From contig DASTWL010000022.1 in assembly GCA_035765895.1 (NCBI GenBank), positions 1 to 38,611 on the forward strand: a DNA stretch of 38,611 bases, read 5' to 3'. Position numbers and translations under genes: made by a program. The notes under the pieces were generated by a model. That model made no database searches, was not told the origin of the DNA, and saw only the letters and a list, made by a program, of their open reading frames with translations. This stretch comes from Verrucomicrobiia bacterium (GTDB lineage Bacteria; Verrucomicrobiota; Verrucomicrobiia; Limisphaerales; DSYF01). Each line of letters opens with the position of its first letter. Position 1 is the first letter of the stretch. Of the stretch, positions 23,731 through 31,488 are shown in pieces.

Positions 23731-25068
23731 TCAAGCCGGCGTGACCGGCGCCAGCAGGCCGTGCCGGCCCAGCAGTGCCGCCGCGGCGTGGACAACCTGA
23801 AAGCTGAGCCCGGATCGTTCGGCAATCCGCAGCAGATCATGGCTGCCATCGGAGAAATTCAGCGCCCAGAGCATCGCCATTTGCAACTGCGGCACGTTCT
23901 TCATGCCGCCCAGCGAGGCGTAGAGCCCCCGGCGCCCGAGCTGCGGTTCGCCTTTGGGAAACAGGTTCCGAAACGTTTGGTTGGATTCCAAAATGAAGAC
24001 GCAACGCAGAAGCGCGCCCAAGGACTGCCCCAATGCCAGCGGTGCAATCAAATTCAAGTCGTCCGCCGAGGTATGATACTCCGGATACTCGCCGTTGGGC
24101 GTGCGCGTCAGTGCGCCCACCGGCAGGTTGAAGCCGGGCGAACAATACTGCCGCTCGTCGTAACCGTAAGGAACGAAGTCGCGCGTGCCAAAGTCGCCAC
24201 CGCCATCCCGCAACGCCTGCACCACGACCCGGTCAATTTCTGCGTCACCGCGCCGGCTCTTCTTGTAGTTGAACCCGCCGCAATCGCCCAGACACGAAAG
24301 CACCAGACCGTGCTTGATCCGATCCAATCCTTTTTCGTTGCTTGCGAGCCACGTGAGGGCGCCGATGGTGCCGGGGAGCCAGAGGAAACGGTAGGCATAA
24401 CGGCGAACCGGCAGCCGGCTCAATTGCACCGCCAGGTGTGCCGCCACGGCCATGCCCGACAAATTGTCATTGGCGAGCGAGGGATGACAGGAGTGACAGG
24501 AGAACAACACCTCCTCCTCCGTGGTCCCCGGAAGAAACAGTTCGCCGTAGGTCAAATGGCCCGGCGCCAGGCTTGAATCGATGAAAACTTCGTATTCCTG
24601 GTCACTGAGCGCGCACAGTTGCTGGTGTGACAGACAAAAGCCCCACGCCTCCTGATAGTAGGAGGTGCGATACGGAATCCAGGCGGGATGTTCCGGCACG
24701 GAAAACAGGTGCGGCCGCAGTTCCTCCAGGCGCATCCGCTGATGCACGGGCACACTGTAGTTGAGCACATGCAGATTGTGTCGCGCAAAATCCACCACCT
24801 TCTCCCCGCGCGCATTCTTGATCCATGCCGCACGGATGTTCCATTCCTTCGGAACCGTCCAGTCCAGCACCTGGGTTCCGGTGGGCACCTCCCGCAATTC
24901 GAGGGGAACCTTGCGCTGCAAGATGGTCAGACTCTGACGCACGCCCTGACCGGTGATGCTGCGACAGATGGGATACAACTCCCGCGCCGTGGCATGAATC
25001 AACTCCCCTTCCTTCGCCGGATCGAAAAGTTCGAGCGCTTCCCCCACGTTGACGGTTTCCGTTTTCAT
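23731..25068 (-). CDS. DUF4910/DUF2172 aminopeptidase-like protein
   Basis: 445 residues. The N-terminal half inserts a DUF2172-like domain. The core is M28-peptidase-like, with SCHSCHPSLANDNLSG (190-205; His195 and Asp201 as probable metal ligands), GDCGGFNYK, YGYDERQYCSPG and EYHTSADDL. The C-terminal ~75 residues look like a winged helix (SGLSFQVVHAAAALLGRHGLL). This three-part form is typical of the DUF4910 family found in surface-polysaccharide loci. Its reaction is not established; a metal-dependent amide hydrolase or amidotransferase acting on sugar amides is plausible. It is cytoplasmic (no signal peptide). Confidence 0.85.
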   Translation of the reverse strand: MKTETVNVGEALELFDPAKEGELIHATARELYPICRSITGQGVRQSLTILQRKVPLELREVPTGTQVLDWTVPKEWNIRAAWIKNARGEKVVDFARHNLHVLNYSVPVHQRMRLEELRPHLFSVPEHPAWIPYRTSYYQEAWGFCLSHQQLCALSDQEYEVFIDSSLAPGHLTYGELFLPGTTEEEVLFSCHSCHPSLANDNLSGMAVAAHLAVQLSRLPVRRYAYRFLWLPGTIGALTWLASNEKGLDRIKHGLVLSCLGDCGGFNYKKSRRGDAEIDRVVVQALRDGGGDFGTRDFVPYGYDERQYCSPGFNLPVGALTRTPNGEYPEYHTSADDLNLIAPLALGQSLGALLRCVFILESNQTFRNLFPKGEPQLGRRGLYASLGGMKNVPQLQMAMLWALNFSDGSHDLLRIAERSGLSFQVVHAAAALLGRHGLLAPVTPA

Positions 25069-25086
25069 GCCCCCAAAAACTCTTCT

Positions 25087-25614
25087 TCAGCCCAGCAAGG
25101 GCCACGCCCGGTCTTTTTCCGAAATGACCGCCACCGGCAGCGGCCAGGCAATGGCCAGTTGCGGATCATCGTGGCGAAAACCGGCCGCGTGCTCCGGACT
25201 GTGAAAATTTCCCATTTGATAAAACACTTCCGTATCGTCCTCCAGAGTCTGAAAGCCGTGACCAAAACCCGCCGGAATGTAGAGCGCGTTGCGCTGTTCG
25301 GCCGACAGAATCACGCCCACATGCTGGCGCCAGGTGGGCGAATCCGGCCGCAAATCCACCGCCACGTCATACAGCGCGCCGCGGGTGCAGCGCACCAGCT
25401 TGGTTTCGGCAGCCGGCGGCCGCTGGTAATGCATGCCGCGCAGCGTTCCCCGCCGGCGGTTGTAGGAAATGTTGCATTGCACAAACGCCGACTGAAGCCC
25501 GTGCTGCGCAAATTCCCGCTCGCAGAACGAACGGGCAAAAAAACCGCGCTCATCTTCCATCCGGTCAAGTTCGACCTCGAACACCCCCGGCAGCTTGGTT
25601 TCCCGAAAACGCAT
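25087..25614 (-). CDS. rfbC: RmlC-like dTDP-4-dehydrorhamnose 3,5-epimerase family protein
   Basis: 175 residues from the ATG at 25612-25614; a longer frame upstream lacks family resemblance. It is a cupin fold with catalytic His62 in LRGMHYQ and Tyr132 in EVFYQM, and the ending YxxEHAAGFRHDDPxLAI-like pattern of RmlC. It epimerises C3 and/or C5 of a 4-keto-6-deoxy sugar. Here it sits next to a cytidylyltransferase and a C-methyltransferase, so its substrate is probably CDP- rather than dTDP-linked. No rmlA, rmlB or rmlD is in the window. Confidence 0.88.
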   Translation of the reverse strand: MRFRETKLPGVFEVELDRMEDERGFFARSFCEREFAQHGLQSAFVQCNISYNRRRGTLRGMHYQRPPAAETKLVRCTRGALYDVAVDLRPDSPTWRQHVGVILSAEQRNALYIPAGFGHGFQTLEDDTEVFYQMGNFHSPEHAAGFRHDDPQLAIAWPLPVAVISEKDRAWPLLG

Positions 25615-25660
25615 GGCCTGATCTTTGGTTTGCGCGACGCCCGGTGGAGACCGGCCCGTC

Positions 25661-26686
25661 CTAGACCGCCCAGAAGAAGTGCGCGTCAATCTGGCGGGTG
25701 CGAATCAGATATTCCAATTGTTTCAACCGCGTGAAGGCACGGAATTCAAAAACATCACGCGTCAGGTCAATCTGCTGGAACAGATCACACAACTGGCGGG
25801 CGCCCCGCACGGCGTCCCATTCGCATTTGAAGCCCGGCAAATGTTTTTGAATCTTGGCGAAAGAAACACGGTAGCTCCGGTTGTCCGCACTGGGCGGACC
25901 GAAGGAAACGCGGCAGCCCGGGAAGATGCCGCCCACGATGTCCGCGATTTCGCGCACCCGATAGTTGTGATTCGTGTCGCCGACGTTGAACACCTCGTTG
26001 TGGATGGTCTCGGTCGGCGCGGCCAACACCGCCGCAATGGCACCGCCGATGTCCAGACCATGCACGAGCGGGCGCCACGGACTGCCATCGCTCGTCATCT
26101 TGATTTCCTTCGTGGTCCAGGCCAGACCGGCCAGATTGTTCAGGACGATGTCAAATCGCATGCGCGGCGAGGCGCCGTAGGCCGTGGCGTTGCGCATGAA
26201 CGTGGGTGAAAAGGTGGCGTTCGCCAGCTGGCGAACATCCGCCTCCACCTTCGTCTTGCACACGGCATAGGCCGTTTGCGGGTTCACGCTGGATTGCTCG
26301 TCCACGAATTCGTCGGTGCCGACGCCATAGACGCTGCACGAGGACATGTAAACGAACCGGCGGACGCCGGCGCGCCGTGCCACTTGGGCCAGGTGAACCG
26401 AACCCTGATGATTGATCTCGTAGGTGATTTCGGGCGACAACTGGCTGGTGGGGTCGTTCGAAAGTTCCGCCATGTGGACGACCGCATCGAAGCCGGCCAG
26501 GTCCGCCGGTTCGATCCGGCGGATGTCCTTCGTCAACGTGCGCGGCAGTTCCCAGCCATTGTGATACAGGCTGCGCTCCCGGTAAAAGCCCGTGTCGAGC
26601 CCGACCACTTCATGTCCGCATTTTTGAAACAATGGCGCCGCGAGGGAGCCCAAATAACCATCTGCACCAGTAAGGAGTATTTTCAT
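25661..26686 (-). CDS. NAD-dependent sugar epimerase/dehydratase
   Basis: 341 residues from the ATG at 26684-26686. Extended SDR with TGADGYLG (6-13). Ser in YMSSCSVYG and Tyr/Lys in AYAVCKTK form the triad. There is an Asn-rich substrate loop (RNATAYG). It acts on a nucleotide-sugar. It could be a 4-epimerase, a 4-reductase or stand in for the missing CDP-glucose 4,6-dehydratase; the sequence does not decide. It lies between rfbF (69-nt gap) and rfbC (46-nt gap). Confidence 0.86.
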   Translation of the reverse strand: MKILLTGADGYLGSLAAPLFQKCGHEVVGLDTGFYRERSLYHNGWELPRTLTKDIRRIEPADLAGFDAVVHMAELSNDPTSQLSPEITYEINHQGSVHLAQVARRAGVRRFVYMSSCSVYGVGTDEFVDEQSSVNPQTAYAVCKTKVEADVRQLANATFSPTFMRNATAYGASPRMRFDIVLNNLAGLAWTTKEIKMTSDGSPWRPLVHGLDIGGAIAAVLAAPTETIHNEVFNVGDTNHNYRVREIADIVGGIFPGCRVSFGPPSADNRSYRVSFAKIQKHLPGFKCEWDAVRGARQLCDLFQQIDLTRDVFEFRAFTRLKQLEYLIRTRQIDAHFFWAV

Positions 26687-26755
26687 AGAGTAGCCCGGCA
26701 GCCCGGCGCCATTGAACCGATGGGGAACCGGCCTGCCGCTTGGCATTACGGCTGT

Positions 26756-27541
26756 TCAATTCGGTTTCTTGTGATTCCAGACAATCCAAGGAGCATCGCC
26801 ACTCTCCACGCGATCGGACAGCTCCTGCTGTTCGCGGAAGGTGTCCATGACCCAGAAGTTGTCGCAGCGAAAACTCGCCAGCTTGCGTTGCTTGATCAGT
26901 CTTTGGAAGGGTTCTTCAACCAGTTCCTCACCCGGACGCATGTAGTCGAAGATTTCCTTTCTAAAGACGTAAAACCCGGCATTGATGAGGATGCCCGTCT
27001 TGCGGACATACTCAATGCCGCTCACGGTGTGATCCTTGCCAACATTGACGACGTGAAAGGTCTGCGGCGGATGCGAGCTGAGAAAGGCTCCCACGCAATC
27101 CGTCCGGCGAAAATCGTCAATCATCTTCGGCAGCGGATGATCCGTCAGGCCGTCCGCATAATTCGCCAAAAACATCTCCTCGCCGTCGAGATAGGGCTTC
27201 ACCAGCCGCAGCCGTCCGCCAATGTTGGTCTTCAATCCGGTATCCACGAAGGTGATGTTCCAGTCCTCGATGTCGCTGTGTTCCAGTTTGACCGCCTTGC
27301 CTCCCTTGGAAAGCGTGAAGTCATTGGAGACACATTCATCGTAGTTGAGGAAATACTTCTTGATGAGGTCGGCCCGGTAGCCGAGGCAGAGGATGAAGTC
27401 CTTGTGTCCGTAATGCGCATAATACTTCATCACGTGCCACAGAATCGGACGATAGCCGATGGGGACCAGCGGCTTGGGGACATTTTCTCCGTAATCCCGC
27501 AATCGCGTTCCCAACCCGCCACAGAATAGCACCACTTTCAT
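26756..27541 (-). CDS. rfbF: Glucose-1-phosphate cytidylyltransferase
   Basis: 261 residues. The nucleotidyltransferase signature CGGLGTRLRDYGENVPKPL is at 7-25, followed by YADGLTDHP (metal-binding Asp) and GFYVFRKEIFDY, typical of RfbF. It makes CDP-glucose from CTP and glucose-1-phosphate, the entry to CDP-linked 3,6-dideoxy and branched-chain sugars. The start is the ATG at 27539-27541, with the SD GGAGA (27548-27552) 6 nt upstream. The length matches the family. The expected partner rfbG (CDP-glucose 4,6-dehydratase) is not next to it. Confidence 0.92.
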   Translation of the reverse strand: MKVVLFCGGLGTRLRDYGENVPKPLVPIGYRPILWHVMKYYAHYGHKDFILCLGYRADLIKKYFLNYDECVSNDFTLSKGGKAVKLEHSDIEDWNITFVDTGLKTNIGGRLRLVKPYLDGEEMFLANYADGLTDHPLPKMIDDFRRTDCVGAFLSSHPPQTFHVVNVGKDHTVSGIEYVRKTGILINAGFYVFRKEIFDYMRPGEELVEEPFQRLIKQRKLASFRCDNFWVMDTFREQQELSDRVESGDAPWIVWNHKKPN

Positions 27542-27590
27542 TGTTGATCTCCGTTGTTTGATCCCGGTCCAAACCGGCACCCGGGCATGA

Positions 27591-28898
27591 TTACAGCACC
27601 TCCAATTGTGGAATTGGCACCACAAACTTGCCGCCCCATTCGCGGATGAAACTCAACTGCGCAATGATTTCGTCCCGCAAATTCCATGGCAATATCAGCA
27701 CATAATCCGGCCGCGTCTCCCGAATCCGGTCGGGCGCAAAAATGGGGATGTGGGTGCCCGGGAGGAATTTGCCGTGCTTGAACGGATTCCGATCCACCGT
27801 GTAATCCACCAGATCGGTGCGGATGCCGCAAAAATTCAGCAGCGTGTTGCCCTTCCCCGGCGCGCCATACCCCGCCACCTGCTTGCCGGCGCGACGCACC
27901 TGGATCAGGAACTCCAGCAGCTTCCACTTGGTTTCCTCGACCTGCCGGCGGAACGTTTGATAGGCCGCCAGCCGGTCATATCCCAGTTGGCGCTCGCGGC
28001 CTTGCAGTTCGGCAAACCGCCCGGTTTCAGCCACCTCGCTGCGGCCGGCATGCGTCGCGTAGATGCGCAACGACCCGCCGTGGGTGGGCAGTTCCTCCAC
28101 GTCGAAAATCTTCAAACCGTGCTTCCGAAACACCGCGGCCACGGCCAGCAGGGAAAAATAGCAAAAATGCTCGTGGTAGATTGTGTCGAACTGATTGCCC
28201 TCAATCAGCCGTTGCAGGTGGGGAAACTCCATCGTGATGGTGCCCGTGGGCGCGAGCAGCAACTTCATCCCCGCCACGAAATCGTTGAGGTCGGGCACAT
28301 GCGCCAGGACATTGTTGCCCAGCAACAGCCGGGCGCGGATGCCTTCATCCACAAGCTGCTGTGCCAGTCGCGTTCCAAAAAAGGCAACGCGCGTGGGAAC
28401 ACCCTTCTTGACCGCCGCCTCGGCCACGTTGGCGGCGGGCTCGATGCCCAGGGCCTGGTGCCCGCGTTGAACGAAGTATTGCAGCAGGTAGCCGTCGTTG
28501 CTGGCGATTTCGACCACCTGATCTTCCGGCTTCAGACCCAGCCGCGGGATGATCCCCTCCACGTAACGCTGCGCATGCTTGAGCCACGAATCCGAGTAGG
28601 ACGAGAAATAGGCGTAATGACTGAAAATGTCGGAGGCGCTCACGTATTCGAGCAGCTGGACGAGCCAGCACTGGTGACAGACAAACACCCGCAGGGGATA
28701 GAACGGCTCCATGGCGTTGCACTGCGGGGCCGTGAGATAACTTTCGCACAACGGCGACATGCCGAGATCGACGAACGTGTGTTCCAGCGGCGCGCGGCAG
28801 GCGCGGCAAACTGGTGAATCATTCCGGTGGCCGGAAGTGGCGTCGTGCAGGTGTGTAGCGTGCTCGTTTGGCATGGCATTAAGCGTGGAAGAACTCAT
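27591..28898 (-). CDS. Zinc-binding NDP-hexose C-methyltransferase
   Basis: 435 residues from the ATG at 28896-28898; a TTG three codons upstream is possible. The N-terminal zinc domain has C31-x2-C34 and C74-x2-C77. The SAM-binding domain has IASNDGYLLQYF and LLGNNVLAHV. The C-terminal C-methyltransferase domain has GYGAPGKGNTLLN and a DRNP..GKFLPGTHIP pattern. This three-part organisation is that of TylC3/TcaB9-like enzymes that methylate C3 of a 4-keto NDP-sugar. With rfbF just downstream it predicts a CDP-linked methyl-branched deoxysugar, as in yersiniose or caryophyllose pathways. Confidence 0.9.
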   Translation of the reverse strand: MSSSTLNAMPNEHATHLHDATSGHRNDSPVCRACRAPLEHTFVDLGMSPLCESYLTAPQCNAMEPFYPLRVFVCHQCWLVQLLEYVSASDIFSHYAYFSSYSDSWLKHAQRYVEGIIPRLGLKPEDQVVEIASNDGYLLQYFVQRGHQALGIEPAANVAEAAVKKGVPTRVAFFGTRLAQQLVDEGIRARLLLGNNVLAHVPDLNDFVAGMKLLLAPTGTITMEFPHLQRLIEGNQFDTIYHEHFCYFSLLAVAAVFRKHGLKIFDVEELPTHGGSLRIYATHAGRSEVAETGRFAELQGRERQLGYDRLAAYQTFRRQVEETKWKLLEFLIQVRRAGKQVAGYGAPGKGNTLLNFCGIRTDLVDYTVDRNPFKHGKFLPGTHIPIFAPDRIRETRPDYVLILPWNLRDEIIAQLSFIREWGGKFVVPIPQLEVL

Positions 28899-28925
28899 GG
28901 TGATCAATTGTCGTTGTGCCTGCCC

Positions 28926-29669
28926 TCAGGCGACCTTGGCCAGGGGCCGGATGCGGACGTCGATTATTTCAGCCTCCCGTCCCGTGGAAAGAATATCCAC
29001 CACCAAGTTGCCGACCTCGGCTGGTTGAATCAGTTTTTCAGGATGATAAACCCTGCCCTCAAGCTGATGAATTCGCGCCTGCATGGGAGTCGCGGTTCGT
29101 CCCAAGTAGATGCTGACCACTCTTACCCCAAGATAATTGATCTCTTCGCGCAGGCTGTCCGCCAGCGCCTTCAGGCCGTGCTTGGTGGCCGCATACTGGG
29201 AAATGCAGGCCGGAGCCTGCAGTCCGGCAGTGGAGTTGATGAATACAATCTGCCCTTTGCGGGCCGACACACTGGGCAGAAAACACTGTGTCAAGGCAAA
29301 GGGCGCCCGCAGGTTGCACTGATATTGAAGATCAAAGTCCGCCAGTGAAGCCGCCGCAACGCTGGATCGCACAAACTCGCCGGCACCGTGAACCAAAACA
29401 TCCACTCCGCCGAAATCGTCCATCACCTGGCTTTGCAGTCGCCGGATCTGGCAGTCATCGCGCAGCTCGACCCGGTAGGCCCGGGCCTGAACTTCGCAGC
29501 TGGCGCACTCGTGCACGACCGAGTGCAGCAAGGGCAGACGCCGGCCCACCAACGCAAGGTTCGCCCCCGCCTCGGCCATGGCCAGCGCAATGCCCCGCCC
29601 CACCCCACCGGTTGCTCCAGTAACGACCGCCGTGAGATTGGCCAGGCGCCTAGTTTGATTTTTTTTCAT
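28926..29669 (-). CDS. Short-chain dehydrogenase/reductase (FabG-like)
   Basis: 247 residues from the ATG at 29667-29669, which overlaps the preceding gene by 20 nt. TGATGGVG (17-24) binds NAD(P). Ser in INSTAGLQ and Tyr/Lys in QYAATKHG (Y-x3-K) are intact. This is a classical ketoreductase-type SDR. It could reduce the 4-keto group of the branched sugar, or supply the ketoreductase step for the acyl pathway further down the operon. It lies between the glycosidase-like lipoprotein and the C-methyltransferase. Confidence 0.85.
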   Translation of the reverse strand: MKKNQTRRLANLTAVVTGATGGVGRGIALAMAEAGANLALVGRRLPLLHSVVHECASCEVQARAYRVELRDDCQIRRLQSQVMDDFGGVDVLVHGAGEFVRSSVAAASLADFDLQYQCNLRAPFALTQCFLPSVSARKGQIVFINSTAGLQAPACISQYAATKHGLKALADSLREEINYLGVRVVSIYLGRTATPMQARIHQLEGRVYHPEKLIQPAEVGNLVVDILSTGREAEIIDVRIRPLAKVA

Positions 29670-31401
29670 TGTGCGCACGTTGCACCTCCAGTGGTGAGCT
29701 TGAACAACGGAGAAAGAGCACCCAGTCTTGATGATCGGCCGCCGCGGGAGAAGTCCATTTGGGGCCGATCGCGCCGGGCAATCGTGTGTATTCGCCGGTG
29801 CGTGGGTTGAACCACTGCGCATCGTATTCGACCGGTTCAAGGCTTGCCGTGACCTGGCCACCGTGCGGGAGATAGATCACGTAAACTTCGCCAGGTTCTG
29901 CCAGGCAATATCCCTGATCCACCAATTCGTCGTGCGGGTCCGTCTTCCACCAGGCGAAGCGGGTGAAAAACCGGACCATGAACTGGTAGCCTTGCAGCAT
30001 GGTCATGGAGGCGTCTCCCCGTCCATTGACCCATCCGCCACCCGTGTCCGGCGGCACACCGGTGCCGCGCCGGGCCGTCTCGCCGGTGGTTTGGTAGCAG
30101 CCCGCCATCACCATTTCCCAAGCCGCCCGGCGATCCGCATCGGCCGAGGCCGCGGGCGGATGGTAGGGTGCCCACGTTGGATAATGGTCCTCGTAACCAT
30201 ACTCCTCGTTGACCTGCGGAATAATGCGGCCCGTCTCCGTCTGCAATCGACGTTGGTTCAACATCCACGCGTGCAGGGGCCGGTGCCACTCTTGAAAGCT
30301 GGTCATCCCGAACCAGAGGGCAGTGCGGTCCTGATGTGCATTGTTGACCGGATGGCTGGTGGCCAGGTGATGGTAGGGATCCAGACGGTAAAGCCGGGAG
30401 CCGGTTTCATGGGTCCAAGTGGTGGAACGAAAGCCGTCCATGTCATCCCCCAAATCCCAGGTGACGTTCGCGTAAGCGGCAAGCCGGGCCACCGCATAAC
30501 GAAAATAGCGTCGCTCATCCTCGCTGTCAGCGGCCGGATGCACCGGCGTGTCATTCCAGCCGAAAATGACCGAGACGATCATGTCCTGCTCCCGCGCATG
30601 CTGCAGCATCCGTTCAAACTTCTGCCAGTAGGCGCAGTTGAAACGGGCGTAGTCGAATCCGGGCGAGTGCACATCGTCCGGCCGGGCGGCGGGCCACGGG
30701 TTGAGGTGCGCCTGAAAACCCGGGCCGGGCCGGATGGGCTCGGTCCAGAAATGGTCGGTGCGTCCGTCCAGCAGCACCCGGACGCGGTTCACCTCGAACC
30801 GGTGCAATCGATCCAGAGCATCCCGGATGACTTTCTCATCGTCCCAGCCCATCAGGAGAAAGGCGGTGGTGCCGTTGAGGAAGTAATGCTCGCCCGTGCC
30901 CTCCCAAACAAAGTGCCACGGATGGGCCGGATCCGTTCGCACCAGCCCGCGGCGCCCGGCGTCAATGGCGGTAAAACGACCGCTGGCACTCGCTTCCGCG
31001 TTCCCCTGACGAAAGGTCACCACGTATTCGTAGGTGCCGGGAAGCGCGGGCATAAACCGGATGCGATACCGGCTCCCGTCATTCGCATCACAGAAACCGT
31101 CCACGGCCAGCTGATTGCCCGTGCCCACCTCCCCAAAGAATCCGGACACCGATGCTGCCGTAAACGGGTTGGGCGCTGCCGGCAAAGCCGGTTTCACGGT
31201 GATTTCCAAAAAGTCGTAGCAGGCCACGACATTGGTTGAAACCTCGAAGGCAACCTTGGCCGGAACCACATCCTCATGCGTGTAATTGGGAGCCGGCGCC
31301 CGCCGGCACGCCGTGCCGAAAATCATCCCTCCCGCAACCCACACAATCATCCACGCCTTGATTTTCCCCTTCTGAAGCTGCTCGTTCATCGGTGGTTTCA
31401 T
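29650..31401 (-). CDS. DUF5060/DUF4038 glycoside-hydrolase-like lipoprotein
   Basis: 583 residues. A basic start and hydrophobic stretch end in FGTAC with Cys32, a weak lipobox, so it is likely a lipoprotein. Residues ~45-140 form a beta-sandwich DUF5060 domain. Residues ~150-480 form a TIM-barrel DUF4038 (apiosidase-like, GH140-related) domain. The NVTWDLGDDMDG motif would carry the acid Asp and NEEYGYED the second carboxylate. A small C-terminal beta domain resembles the collagen-binding-like domain that ends this family. It is the first gene of the 18-gene operon and begins about 20 nt after the predicted sigma-54 start. It may trim or remodel the glycan made by the operon. Confidence 0.84.
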   Translation of the reverse strand: MKPPMNEQLQKGKIKAWMIVWVAGGMIFGTACRRAPAPNYTHEDVVPAKVAFEVSTNVVACYDFLEITVKPALPAAPNPFTAASVSGFFGEVGTGNQLAVDGFCDANDGSRYRIRFMPALPGTYEYVVTFRQGNAEASASGRFTAIDAGRRGLVRTDPAHPWHFVWEGTGEHYFLNGTTAFLLMGWDDEKVIRDALDRLHRFEVNRVRVLLDGRTDHFWTEPIRPGPGFQAHLNPWPAARPDDVHSPGFDYARFNCAYWQKFERMLQHAREQDMIVSVIFGWNDTPVHPAADSEDERRYFRYAVARLAAYANVTWDLGDDMDGFRSTTWTHETGSRLYRLDPYHHLATSHPVNNAHQDRTALWFGMTSFQEWHRPLHAWMLNQRRLQTETGRIIPQVNEEYGYEDHYPTWAPYHPPAASADADRRAAWEMVMAGCYQTTGETARRGTGVPPDTGGGWVNGRGDASMTMLQGYQFMVRFFTRFAWWKTDPHDELVDQGYCLAEPGEVYVIYLPHGGQVTASLEPVEYDAQWFNPRTGEYTRLPGAIGPKWTSPAAADHQDWVLFLRCSSSPLEVQRAHNEKKSN

Positions 31402-31430
31402 GAGCGATGCCCTGGGCGTTTCCGCCTGGT

Positions 31431-31446
31431 TGCAAACGTTGCCCCT
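31431..31446 (-). promoter_or_regulatory. Candidate sigma-54 promoter of the 18-gene operon
   Basis: On the minus strand the sequence is aGGggC-N5-TTGCA: GG (31445-31444) and GC (31433-31432) lie exactly 10 bases apart, with a perfect -12 box and 3 of 6 matches in the -24 box. Transcription would begin near 31420, about 19 nt before the ATG of the operon's first gene. It sits in the only gap of this part of the locus (87 nt). Confidence 0.45.
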
Positions 31447-31488
31447 GGCTGCCGTGCCACTCGCGCTCCGCTCCCGCCCGTCGTCCGG

